Below, piece after piece: positions 49,303-57,937 of a stretch of 64,000 bases of DNA. Position 1 is the stretch's first letter. Each line of letters opens with the position of its first letter. Source of the DNA: Robiginitomaculum sp. GTDB lineage: Bacteria > Pseudomonadota > Alphaproteobacteria > Caulobacterales > Maricaulaceae. The stretch spans positions 59,754-123,753 of the forward strand of contig JAESQN010000033.1 of NCBI GenBank assembly GCA_016765135.1, read 5' to 3'. The position numbers were made by a program, and so were the translations under genes. The notes beneath the pieces are model-generated. The model was not told the DNA's origin, searched no databases, and saw nothing but the letters and a program-made list of their open reading frames with translations.

Positions 49303-49334
49303 GTAAAAAGCATAAGCCGATAGGGCCGAGCTTT
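49303..49334 (-). terminator. Terminator of the SAM riboswitch
   Basis: On the minus strand AAAGC (49334-49330) pairs with GCTTT (49311-49307), with an inner GCC/GGC pairing and a T-rich tail GCTTTTTAC. It starts five nt after the aptamer P1 stem, which is where a SAM-controlled expression platform would sit. Confidence 0.65.
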
Positions 49335-49338
49335 CTCC

Positions 49339-49469
49339 TTCATCTGTCAGCACTCACCCCTTTGTATAATTGGGCGAGCTACCGAGGACTTAGCACCTTA
49401 CCAAACGTCTTCACATCTGGCTGGTTGCTCCAGCTTCAAAGGGCCTTTCCCTCCACTGGTCTTGATGAA
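49339..49469 (-). promoter_or_regulatory. SAM riboswitch (S-box / SAM-I like aptamer) upstream of metX
   Basis: Read on the minus strand, the leader contains the conserved S-box series in order: TTCATC (P1), AAGA, TGGAGGGA, GGCCC, TGAA, GCAACC, GGTGCTAA, TCCT, and GATGAA, which closes P1 exactly (49469-49464 with 49344-49339). This aptamer class binds S-adenosylmethionine. A terminator follows before the metX start, so high SAM should switch off metX-metB-metF-metH. It could be a SAM-I/IV variant; the core is clear. Confidence 0.9.
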
Positions 49470-49542
49470 TAGATTTAAAATGGTGACAAAACTTGGCCAC
49501 GTCAAGTTTTTTTTTGAAATTCGATGTTAAATACTTACGAGC

Positions 49543-50316
49543 TTAGGACTTGGGCTTGGGCTTCAAACCTCGCTTGGGTCTTGGCCTTAATGCAATGCGG
49601 TGGATGAGTAATCCGATACCCGTCAGAGCAAATAGAAAAGCCAGAAAGGAGAGTAGTTTTAACCACCAGCTATTAAAATTACTGCGCTCTTTATAATCCA
49701 TAATGTGCAGCATCCACATAAAGTCGAACACACGCCATAGGCTGGTGCGCACACCTTTTAGTTCCGCTGTGTCCGCCGACAAATATAACCTTGTATTGTT
49801 TTTATCCGCGAATTGCACCTGCCAAACCGGAAGGTTTCCCCGGTATTCGATGGGTGCTTCTGTGAGCTTTATAACGGTTTCAACTTTTCCGTCGCCTATA
49901 TAATAATAATCAACAGCCTCGCGTATTTGTGTTTCGTTGGCACCAAGCCAAGGTGTACCCGTGCGGGCATCAATATAGTCGAGGTCGTCGCGGGTACTTT
50001 TTAGTTCATACACCGGAGTTCCGATCACAGAGATTAATCTGGTCTGATAAAGTTTGTAACCCTCGCTCTTTTCTACATCTGGCCCAGGAATAATTTGCGG
50101 CCCAGGAACGATTTGCAATATTGGGATGATCTGCGACACATCATCAATGGGCCACTGTATCCGCTCAGCCACATGTTCACCGCGAATGTTTTCAATGTCA
50201 AAAAAGCTCATAAAAAATCCACTGGCAAACCACAAAACCATCTGCACCCCAAGGATCAACGCCGCCCATTTATGCACCCGTGTTAATACACGCCAAAACT
50301 TGTGTTTTGCTATCAT
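49543..50316 (-). CDS. PepSY domain membrane protein
   Basis: The 257-residue protein has an N-terminal transmembrane helix (WAALILGVQMVLWFASGFFMSFF), a periplasmic region with PepSY-like sequence (YIDARTGTPW and LYLSADTAEL) and a C-terminal helix with the WMLHIMDY motif seen in PepSY-associated TM proteins. The basic tail KPKPKS is cytoplasmic. PepSY proteins are often linked to iron or redox functions at the membrane. It lies 3 nt after the lipase-like gene. A three-unit tandem repeat of six residues occurs at about residue 62. Confidence 0.8.
   Translation of the reverse strand: MIAKHKFWRVLTRVHKWAALILGVQMVLWFASGFFMSFFDIENIRGEHVAERIQWPIDDVSQIIPILQIVPGPQIIPGPDVEKSEGYKLYQTRLISVIGTPVYELKSTRDDLDYIDARTGTPWLGANETQIREAVDYYYIGDGKVETVIKLTEAPIEYRGNLPVWQVQFADKNNTRLYLSADTAELKGVRTSLWRVFDFMWMLHIMDYKERSNFNSWWLKLLSFLAFLFALTGIGLLIHRIALRPRPKRGLKPKPKS
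50080..50133. repeat. In-frame 18-bp tandem repeat (3 units) in PepSY gene
   Basis: Three adjacent 18-bp units encode QIIPIL, QIVPGP and QIIPGP. Units two and three differ at three bases. It forms a Pro-rich spacer between the membrane helix and the PepSY domain and could vary in copy number by slippage. Confidence 0.75.
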
Positions 50317-50319
50317 GGC

Positions 50320-51267
50320 TTACAATCCATTTTTGTCCAGGAATTCGGAAAAATCCGCCCAGAATTTATCCCGGTACTCGTCTTTTTCCAGTAATATTTC
50401 ATGTAGAGCGCCGGGGTAATTTATAAAATCGGCACCAGCATCGTTGGCAAATTTCTCTATAGATGCAGGCGTGACGATCGGATCGCCCCCGCACGCAATG
50501 ATCAACGCCGGAATGTTTAAATGCTCTGCATTGTCGTTGACGAATTTCATGGCCTTCAAAGCCTCCGCTATCCAGCCAAATGTCGGGGCACCAACCCTGA
50601 GCCTGCGGTGGTTTTCGAAGTAAGTCGCCCAGAGCTGGTATCTATTGGGATCCGTAGTTAGCTTGTTGGAGCGAAATGGTATAGGCAGGCCGTTTCTTTG
50701 GGCTTGGAGCGGTAAGTTATTAAACTTCAGTCCAGCCCACGCTAAAAACTTGATAGCCATTCCAGTAAGCGGTGTACTTACGTCCTGTAGTTCAAGCATT
50801 GGTGCCGTAAATACGCAGGCCGCAGGGTTTAGCCGCCCACTTAATATGGTTTGCAGGCCAATCGTACCGCCCATGGAGTGCCCCATGACGATGTGCGGAC
50901 GGGGAAGATCGTTTTTGAAAACGTTGGTTACAAATGCCAAATCGTCGCAATAGTCCTCAAACGAGCCGACCCAGCTTTTCATAGGGTCGGGAAGCAAGCG
51001 GGAGGACAACCCTTGACCACGCGGGTCTAGTACCAACACGACAAAACCCAGTGCGGCCAAATCCTCTACACTTTCCAGGAATTTTTCAATAAATTCCGAA
51101 CGGCCAGGCTGAAAAATTATACTACCGCGAGGATGTTCCTGCGCTGGCTCCACGATCATGACGCGGAGCCGCACATCACCATTTTTCACATAGTGAAACC
51201 GTGAACCAGGAGGCAAATCCAGTCCTTCCAAGCGAATAACTTCACCAGGTGTGATTTCTGTGTTCAC
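50320..51267 (-). CDS. Alpha/beta hydrolase, lysophospholipase-like
   Basis: The 315-residue cytoplasmic hydrolase resembles monoacylglycerol lipase or lysophospholipase L2 (PldB). It shows GSIIFQPGRSEFIEKFLESV, VLDPRGQGLSSRL, the nucleophile elbow MGHSMGGTIG, a late acid in ACGGDPIVTPASIEKF and the catalytic His in GALHEILLEKDEYRD. It sits between an SCP2 lipid-binding gene and a PepSY membrane gene on the same strand, which supports a lipid-related role. Confidence 0.85.
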   Translation of the reverse strand: MNTEITPGEVIRLEGLDLPPGSRFHYVKNGDVRLRVMIVEPAQEHPRGSIIFQPGRSEFIEKFLESVEDLAALGFVVLVLDPRGQGLSSRLLPDPMKSWVGSFEDYCDDLAFVTNVFKNDLPRPHIVMGHSMGGTIGLQTILSGRLNPAACVFTAPMLELQDVSTPLTGMAIKFLAWAGLKFNNLPLQAQRNGLPIPFRSNKLTTDPNRYQLWATYFENHRRLRVGAPTFGWIAEALKAMKFVNDNAEHLNIPALIIACGGDPIVTPASIEKFANDAGADFINYPGALHEILLEKDEYRDKFWADFSEFLDKNGL

Positions 51268-51289
51268 CTAACCCCCGCTAATTCATATG

Positions 51290-51583
51290 CTACATAGAGC
51301 TAAAGATTTTTTGCAACCCCATGGCAACGGACATATCACCCGCAACTTTCAATTTACCGGACATAAAGGCCATCATGGGATCAAGGTCGCCTGATGCCAG
51401 AGCGATAAAATCATCTTTGGACACGCTGATTGTACAGTCTGCATCATCGTCATCGCCGGTAACTTCTGTACCTGCGGCGTGAATAACACCATCATCGCCA
51501 AAATCAAATTTCACGGATTTATCCAGACCGCCAGTTTTCTCGACGGCTTCTTTCATTTTCGCGATTATGTCTTCATTGGTCAT
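51290..51583 (-). CDS. SCP2 sterol-binding domain protein
   Basis: The 97-residue protein is a single SCP2 domain. The family pattern is visible as KFDFGDDGVIHAAG, DADCTISVSKDDFIALASGDLDPMMAFMSGKLKVAGDMSVAMGLQKIF. SCP2 domains bind lipids or fatty acyl chains in a hydrophobic tunnel. It is the first gene of the SCP2-lipase-PepSY run, 22 nt before the lipase. Confidence 0.92.
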   Translation of the reverse strand: MTNEDIIAKMKEAVEKTGGLDKSVKFDFGDDGVIHAAGTEVTGDDDDADCTISVSKDDFIALASGDLDPMMAFMSGKLKVAGDMSVAMGLQKIFSSM

Positions 51584-51701
51584 TGTATTCTCCGAATTGA
51601 TTAAGTGTTATGCACATAGTTGTATATAGGTTCAATATATAAAAATTGGCACAAAATCCAGTGCCAATTCTGTATCCCAGACATTCAAAAAATATGCGAG
51701 C

Positions 51702-52580
51702 TTATTCAGGCTTGCGGAATTTGAGCGTATAACGATCCGATTCCCCTACGGCCACATATGCGTCTGCATCAAAACCTTCCGGTACATCCTCGCCCTCTCT
51801 TGGCGTGCGGCTTGATGGCAGCAAAGTCCAAACACCATATGGGTGATCTGCCGTATCCTTGGGATTGGCATTTATTTCGCTAGCGCCGACAAATTCAAAT
51901 CCGGCTTTTTTGGCCAGGTCTTTTGTATAACTCACTTGCACATATCCAGACGATGCCTTGGGGTTTTGTTCAGCAGATTCGGGTAAACGATGCTCAACGA
52001 TTCCCAGCACGCCGCCGGGCTTTAAGCTTGCGTAAAAATCTGCAAATGCCTTGTCGGCATAACCCGCCCCCATCCAGTTGTGGACATTACGAAATGACAG
52101 GACTAAATCAAAACTACCGTCACCCATAGGGCCGGATGTAGGGCCGAACTCGACCGTGTTGATTTGTCCGAACACATCACTGTCCGCATATCTTTCAAGG
52201 AATCGTGTATTGGCTGCCACATAACGTTCCCCCAATGCCGCCTCGAACACGGCCGCAGTATAGGTGCCGCCTGCTTGTTTGATATAGGGTGCCAAGACGC
52301 CTGTGTACCAGCCACCGCCCGGCGATATCTCCACGACGCTTTGGCCCGGTGCCAGGCCGAAAAATTCTAATGTCGGCTTTGGATTACGAAACTTATCGCG
52401 CTTGGCTTGGTCAACCCGCCATTCGCCAGCAATGGCCGCGTCCATCGCCGATACTGTGGGGACAACCTGCTCAACGACTTTCGCCGTTTCTTCGACTACT
52501 GTAGTCTTGTCGCCGCCGCACGCGCCCAACAACAATGTTGTGCTCAATCCTAGCAATGCAATTTTACTCAATGTTTTCAT
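51702..52580 (-). CDS. Predicted lipoprotein with methyltransferase fold
   Basis: The 292-residue protein starts with a signal and lipobox (LLLGAC, Cys21), so it should be lipid-anchored outside the cytoplasm. After a linker it has a class I methyltransferase-like fold: SVVEISPGGGWYTGVLAPYI is the glycine motif, then FDLVLSFRNVHNW and LKPGGVLGIVEHR. Proteins of this kind occur in several proteobacteria. SAM is not expected in the periplasm, so it may bind another ligand or may have lost catalysis. It is monocistronic. Confidence 0.82.
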   Translation of the reverse strand: MKTLSKIALLGLSTTLLLGACGGDKTTVVEETAKVVEQVVPTVSAMDAAIAGEWRVDQAKRDKFRNPKPTLEFFGLAPGQSVVEISPGGGWYTGVLAPYIKQAGGTYTAAVFEAALGERYVAANTRFLERYADSDVFGQINTVEFGPTSGPMGDGSFDLVLSFRNVHNWMGAGYADKAFADFYASLKPGGVLGIVEHRLPESAEQNPKASSGYVQVSYTKDLAKKAGFEFVGASEINANPKDTADHPYGVWTLLPSSRTPREGEDVPEGFDADAYVAVGESDRYTLKFRKPE

Positions 52581-52798
52581 AATATCCTCTGTAAATTTGT
52601 TCCCTCAAAAGCTACCTGATTTTCCGCTATTGGCAAGGGAAACTTGGTCAAATCCTTGTGAGCCAACTGCGCCCTCCCCCTTGCACATCAAAATCCGCCG
52701 CCCATATCCAGATATGAGCAAGCAAAATGCTGGCTTGGCCGGGTGCCAATTTTGGGCCTGGTCTTTATAAAACTACATTGCTTTGAAAGGATGTACCC

Positions 52799-53341
52799 AT
52801 GTTAAATTATGATTTCACCCCCCTAAGCCGGTCTTTTATCGGATTTGACCGCATGGCCGGATTGATTGACAATGCCGCTAAATTAAGCGGTACTGGCTCT
52901 TACCCGCCCTATAATATCGCACAGATCAACGAAGACGAATATTTGATCGAGCTAGCCGTTGCCGGGTTCGGCGAGGCGGATTTAACCATCGAAACTCACG
53001 AAAATGTGTTGAGTATCATTGGCACCAAAGCAGTAAATGGGGCCGCCAATGAAAACACCCACGAAAGTGCCAACGAAAACTTGCCCACGACATACCTACA
53101 CCGAGGTATCGCCGAACGCGGGTTTGAACGGCGTTTCCAACTGGCGGATCATGTCATCGTTACGGGCGCCGATCTGGCCAATGGGATGTTGCGCATAAAT
53201 TTGCGCCGGGAATTGCCCGAAGCTATGAAGCCGCGCACGATTAAAATTGGCAATTTTGCACAAAATCCAGGCTATGCGCCCGGCAAAGGTGACGAAAATT
53301 TAACCTCCCGGAAATCTTCCGGTAAGCGAAAGACTGCTTAA
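52799..53341 (+). CDS. Small heat shock protein (Hsp20/IbpA-like)
   Basis: The 180-residue protein has an N-terminal DFTPLSRSFIGFDRMAGLID segment typical of IbpA-like proteins, then the alpha-crystallin domain (YPPYNIAQINEDEYLIELAVAGFGEADLTIETHENVLSIIG, YLHRGIAERGFERRFQLADHV, LANGMLRINLRRELPEAMKPRTIKI). It should bind unfolding proteins without ATP. A nine-residue Asn/Glu-rich insertion (ANENTHESANEN) lies in the central loop. It stands alone with its own terminator. Confidence 0.93.
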   Translation: MLNYDFTPLSRSFIGFDRMAGLIDNAAKLSGTGSYPPYNIAQINEDEYLIELAVAGFGEADLTIETHENVLSIIGTKAVNGAANENTHESANENLPTTYLHRGIAERGFERRFQLADHVIVTGADLANGMLRINLRRELPEAMKPRTIKIGNFAQNPGYAPGKGDENLTSRKSSGKRKTA

Positions 53342-53439
53342 GTATAGTCTATGGCGTTGATACGGGTACGCTCCCTTTTTCCTTCCCAACCCCCTGGACA
53401 GGAATACGGAGCATAAACTTCCCGCTTCCGCTCTAAGAC

Positions 53440-53484
53440 GCGGCGTCCTGCACCCTCCCCCAAGAGCAGGACGCCGCATTTTTT
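53440..53484 (+). terminator. Intrinsic terminator after Hsp20 gene
   Basis: A perfect 12-bp stem, GCGGCGTCCTGC with GCAGGACGCCGC, closes a 14-nt loop and is followed by ATTTTTTG. It lies about 100 nt after the Hsp20 stop. Confidence 0.9.
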
Positions 53485-53540
53485 GTTTTGGAGATGTTTT
53501 TTCCATAGCCGCACATAAAAGTATGCAGTAATATCACTCT

Positions 53541-54239
53541 ATGACGAATCAGACACTTAAAGCTGCACCATGGTGGCAGGTAGATATACGCAAAATTGGA
53601 GAAGAAAGCTCTCCACTTGTCGTTATCGATAATTTTTTTCCTACACCCGAAGTCCTCACCCAGGATGCCTCCCATAAAACCTTTACCGCCAACGCACCCT
53701 ATTTTCCAGGCGTTCGTGCCGCAGTTCCTAGCGCTTATTTCAAGCCGCTTGTGAACGGTCTCTCGCACATATTAGCGAATACATTTGGATATGGTGCAGG
53801 CGTAAATTTACAGGAATGCCATTATTCGATTGTCACAACACCGGGCAAAGATTTAAATATGATGCAGCGCCTGCCTCATATTGATGGTGATGATGATAGA
53901 AAGGTGGCTCTGCTGCATTATTTGTGCGACAAAGACCATGGCGGAACGGCCTTTTACAAGCAATGTCGGACGGGCTACGAAACCGTATCCAATGCCAGAT
54001 ATCCAGCTTATAAGCAGGCCGTCGAAGTTGACCATAAAAATTTAGGGCCGCCAGAAGCCACGTATTTCAGCAATAGCGATGCCCGGTTCGAGCAAATTGC
54101 AAAAATTGACGCGAAGTTTAACCGGGCCGTGCTCTATTTTGGCGTGAACTTACATTCTATTTTAGTGGGGAGCAAACCCCTAGCATCAGAGCCGCAAAAC
54201 GGACGCCTGACAATAAATAGTTTTCTTAGCCCGCTGTAA
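53541..54239 (+). CDS. DUF6445-type protein, 2OG-Fe(II) oxygenase-like
   Basis: The 232-residue protein fits the DUF6445 group that often lies beside TonB-dependent receptors and tryptophan-halogenase-like genes. It shows a PHIDGDDD segment with an HxD pair, HYLCDKDHGGTAFYKQCRTGYE, a late NLHSI histidine and GRLTINSF, which suggest a cupin-type Fe(II)/2-oxoglutarate fold. It is convergent with the large TonB receptor next door. The substrate is unknown. Confidence 0.75.
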   Translation: MTNQTLKAAPWWQVDIRKIGEESSPLVVIDNFFPTPEVLTQDASHKTFTANAPYFPGVRAAVPSAYFKPLVNGLSHILANTFGYGAGVNLQECHYSIVTTPGKDLNMMQRLPHIDGDDDRKVALLHYLCDKDHGGTAFYKQCRTGYETVSNARYPAYKQAVEVDHKNLGPPEATYFSNSDARFEQIAKIDAKFNRAVLYFGVNLHSILVGSKPLASEPQNGRLTINSFLSPL

Positions 54240-54343
54240 ACCGGTTGAAACAACCCCAATACTTCTCATAAAAACTACGATGCCCTTCACTCGTAAGCCT
54301 CGCTCGACGATTCACTGTAATCGATTGCAGGCGTTACGCGCAC

Positions 54344-54374
54344 AAAAAAACGGCGGGGGAAACCCCGCCGTTTT
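54344..54374. terminator. Bidirectional terminator between DUF6445 and TonB receptor
   Basis: AAAACGGCGGGG and CCCCGCCGTTTT form a 12-bp stem with a 4-nt loop. The A run on one side and T run on the other make it a terminator for both convergent genes. Confidence 0.9.
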
Positions 54375-54397
54375 ATAGTTTAGATATGTCTCCGGCT

Positions 54398-57300
54398 TTA
54401 GAAAGTTGCTCTTACCCGCAGTGTGATACGGCGTCCCAAAATTTCCGAATTCCCGAAATTACCAAATGCCTCACGTAAACCACGACCAGGTGTACGGTTA
54501 AATACATTGTCAACATTCAACTGTACAATAACTGGTTTATCATAACTGTCCGTAAGCGCAGATACATCATAGGAAATCGATGCATTGTGCATTAGGCGTC
54601 CGCCAACACTGTTGATAAGGTTGTCATTTGCATCAGCGAAGAAGTTGTTGCCCGAGGGGCTAAACAGGTTGCGATCTTGCCACAATGTCCGCCAAAATAC
54701 ACGTAGTGCATCATTGGTGTAGGTAAGATCAAAGGTTCCTGACCAGCGAGGATCACCAAAGCCACCAATTGTACTGTCAAGCGTTACCGTATCAACAATT
54801 TGGCTTCGTTCGATCGCATGGAATGCAGATGCTCGAACACGCAAGTCCCCCCAATCGGATCCAGGTTGACCGCTCACCAGAGCCAATGCATCACCAACAT
54901 CAAATCTATAGGCCACATCGAAATTCAGGAACTGGTTTTCCGCATTATCAGAATTGGCCCGTCCTGCCAAAAAGTCTTGTATTTGACCACTAGCGTCACG
55001 TGTAAAAGAAGAACAAGCCAAGCTTGTAGGGTTGAAAGTCTCAGCATCGAAACATGCCTCCAAATTTTGCTCCACTGACCGCGTACCAATAAGATTTTCA
55101 ATTTCAATATTGATATAATCAGCTTTTATGGTCAACCCTGCAATAAAGTCTGGTTGCAACACTGCACCTAACGTCCATGCATTTGCCGTTTCATTGAGCA
55201 GATTTGGATTACCACCAGTACGGCCCTGAGCTGTGGCGTTGACAATATCCGACGTGAAAGGTTGGGCAATACCAACAGCCGCACAATTGGCAACCCTGTT
55301 AGGGCCATCATCAATAAACCGGGCGTCACAAGGGTCGTCGGCAAAGGCAAATGTAGTAACGATTGGCTGAAACAATTCTGTTAAAGAAGGAGACCGCACA
55401 GAACGGGTTCTATTCCCGCGTAATGTCAACATTGAAATTGGAGATACACTCCCGCCTACTGTCCAAACTGTATTATTTATATTATTACCACTTACATTAT
55501 TATTGATTTGACGAATAGAACCCTCAATCTCTGCATTGTAGATCAATGGAATGTCCATATCTGGTGCAATAAGCGGCAGATATAACTCTCCCGAAAATTC
55601 CTTCGTAGAGAACGAACCACCAGTTTCGGGTACAGCCGCACCACGCCCGAGACCCACTTCTCTCGCACCGCCACTTGCAAATAACGCACTTTCGCGGCGA
55701 GCTTCAAATCCGGCCGAAAATTTCAGCCAACCCGCAGGTACCTGTAACAAATCGCCAGCAATATTTGCTGACCATATTCGCTGTTCAATATCGCTGAGAG
55801 CCAGACTTCGCTGAACAACAAAATCAAGCGCTTCTGGTGATCCATTATTTTCACCAAATATATTCAACGGCTGACAAGCGTTAATGTCTTCAGCGTTCTG
55901 ATCTACAACACCCGAACCACTAAAGACACCACGAATACCTGTGAAATCTGCATTCGTCAAGACACGGTCACCAACACCTATCACGCCCAAATCAACTTGC
56001 ACTTGACAAACAATGTCACCAACAGCACCGATCGAATTATTACCAACAGCTGCGATCGCATCAACATCTCCCTGCGTCAGCCTACGCGCATCAATAGCGT
56101 TCAAAAAACGGATATCATTGAGTAACACGTTTGTCGTATCATTAGACGACTGGCCTGCAACACCGTGAATATCCCAATAAAGTTCTCGGCCTGCAACTTC
56201 AAACTCGCCCTCGAGACCTGCTGCAATACGCCAGACAAAACTCTCAGCCTGACGCGCACCGCCGTCTACCAGATCGTTGTTAAAGCGAGACAAGAAAAAC
56301 GTATCCGTTGGCCCAAGACCAATTTCATTTATAAGCGTATCCCTAGCCTGCGCGTTTAAGAACGGGTTTGATACTTGCAACTGCAACGCACCACCAATAT
56401 CATTATTCGGCGTCCCGTCAAAAGCAAATGTCTGAAAACCGCCCTGATTAACAAGTTCGTCAGATTTTGTATTGGCAATTTGCGCATCCGCCTTGAATGT
56501 AATGCTGTTATTGATATCATACTTTACGGTTGAACCAAAATTGATCCGCTCAAGTGGAGATTGAATTTGTCCAGCCAAATCAAAAAAATCAAATGCATTA
56601 CCACCTTGGGCAAAGAAAGCGCTTTGGCCAGGAATGCCTCGACCCGCTTCAAAATTCACCAAATCGCCATTGTCTGCAAATTGGAAGAAATCTCCACCAA
56701 AGCTACCCAAACCCAATGAAGGAAGGAACAAGCGGCCAGGAGAAATTACGCCACCATTAGTAAAAAGCTGTACATTTTGCCCATTGCCTGTGCCTCCAAC
56801 AGGGTTAAATTGACGAAAAATACCATCTAAATCACCATCACCATCCGCGTCAATATCGGTAAACCCAGCTGTCCCAGCAGGGACTTCGGATAAAAACTGA
56901 TCATCAGAAAAAATTTCAGGGCGGGCAAGTTGGCGTAAACCATCCTGTGTGAAGTATTCAGCGGAGAAGGTCACATTACCTCTGCCGTCAGCCGAGTTTG
57001 TACCCGCAACGATTTGAAATTGACCACGGTCACCATCACCACGCTCGGTTTGACCATAAAGCGCCGTAACTTCTAGACCTTCATAATCATCTTTGAGGAT
57101 TACGTTAATTGTACCGGCAATCGCGTCAGCACCATAAATCGCCGCACCGCCCACACCAATAATATCAATACGGTCGACAAGCGCAATAGGAATGACGTTA
57201 AAGTCAACAGACAAACTAGTACCTGATACATCAGCTGATACAAAACGCCGACCATTCACGACTGTCAATGTTCTTTGCACGCCAAGGTCAAGAAAATCCA

Positions 57301-57640
57301 CGAAATTTGCGCCAATATTAGCACCTTGGTTGCCATTAGGATCAATACCGCCACCAAATGCAGGTATCTCTACCAACGCATCAGCGATATTGGTAAAGGC
57401 ACTTCTGTCCAAAACTTCAGAACCAATTACAGTTGTTGGGAAAACGGTATCAAGATCAGGGCGACGAATACGCGAGCCCGTCACGACGACGATGTCGGCT
57501 CTTTCTGCTGCTTGCGCTGCTTGATTGTCAATTGTCTCAACAGTCGCGTCTTGTGCATTTGCGGTCATGCCGCCGAAGCCGAAAACGGCACCTGATAATA
57601 GTGTTGTCAGCAAAAGCTGCGTCTTGTTTAAATTTTTCAT
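54398..57640 (-). CDS. TonB-dependent outer-membrane receptor
   Basis: The 1080-residue receptor has a signal peptide that ends near ANAQD, a plug domain (VVVTGSRIRRPDLDTVFPTTVIG, ADALVEIPAFG, VDRIDIIGVGGAAIYGADAIAGTINVILKDDYEGLEV) and a long beta-barrel that ends in a terminal Phe (ITLRVRATF). It belongs to the large caulobacterial or sphingomonad type that imports carbohydrates, peptides or other scarce compounds; the ligand cannot be read from sequence. I chose ATG 57640 with AAGGGG upstream. Codon use is less biased toward G/C third positions than in neighbouring genes. Confidence 0.93.
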   Translation of the reverse strand: MKNLNKTQLLLTTLLSGAVFGFGGMTANAQDATVETIDNQAAQAAERADIVVVTGSRIRRPDLDTVFPTTVIGSEVLDRSAFTNIADALVEIPAFGGGIDPNGNQGANIGANFVDFLDLGVQRTLTVVNGRRFVSADVSGTSLSVDFNVIPIALVDRIDIIGVGGAAIYGADAIAGTINVILKDDYEGLEVTALYGQTERGDGDRGQFQIVAGTNSADGRGNVTFSAEYFTQDGLRQLARPEIFSDDQFLSEVPAGTAGFTDIDADGDGDLDGIFRQFNPVGGTGNGQNVQLFTNGGVISPGRLFLPSLGLGSFGGDFFQFADNGDLVNFEAGRGIPGQSAFFAQGGNAFDFFDLAGQIQSPLERINFGSTVKYDINNSITFKADAQIANTKSDELVNQGGFQTFAFDGTPNNDIGGALQLQVSNPFLNAQARDTLINEIGLGPTDTFFLSRFNNDLVDGGARQAESFVWRIAAGLEGEFEVAGRELYWDIHGVAGQSSNDTTNVLLNDIRFLNAIDARRLTQGDVDAIAAVGNNSIGAVGDIVCQVQVDLGVIGVGDRVLTNADFTGIRGVFSGSGVVDQNAEDINACQPLNIFGENNGSPEALDFVVQRSLALSDIEQRIWSANIAGDLLQVPAGWLKFSAGFEARRESALFASGGAREVGLGRGAAVPETGGSFSTKEFSGELYLPLIAPDMDIPLIYNAEIEGSIRQINNNVSGNNINNTVWTVGGSVSPISMLTLRGNRTRSVRSPSLTELFQPIVTTFAFADDPCDARFIDDGPNRVANCAAVGIAQPFTSDIVNATAQGRTGGNPNLLNETANAWTLGAVLQPDFIAGLTIKADYINIEIENLIGTRSVEQNLEACFDAETFNPTSLACSSFTRDASGQIQDFLAGRANSDNAENQFLNFDVAYRFDVGDALALVSGQPGSDWGDLRVRASAFHAIERSQIVDTVTLDSTIGGFGDPRWSGTFDLTYTNDALRVFWRTLWQDRNLFSPSGNNFFADANDNLINSVGGRLMHNASISYDVSALTDSYDKPVIVQLNVDNVFNRTPGRGLREAFGNFGNSEILGRRITLRVRATF

Positions 57641-57937
57641 TTTAAACCCCTTCAAACTGGTTTTTTTTGTTTTGTTATGGCCTTAGGAACCCGCACACAG
57701 GCACGGAACCAAAACCTACCCTGTATTACATACCGAATAAAAAATTAGTCTCAAGAGCAATTATTAACAAAAATATAGAAAGGCGTTTATTTACTGGCAG
57801 GTGTTGCAAATATACCACCCATCACTACACTGGCTATAGAAGAAAACACCAAACCCGGTTTTTTGTCGTGCATTCCCAGTCATGTCTGCTAAGTAATCCA
57901 CACTTAAATTCACTTATTCAACCCATTTGGGAGTTCA
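57641..57937. other. Divergent promoter region of TonB receptor
   Basis: The 297 bases between the divergent receptor and the next gene hold no gene that I can support. Frames that cross it in plus orientation are out of frame with the downstream gene and lack ribosome sites. It presumably carries the receptor promoter and a 5' leader. Confidence 0.5.
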
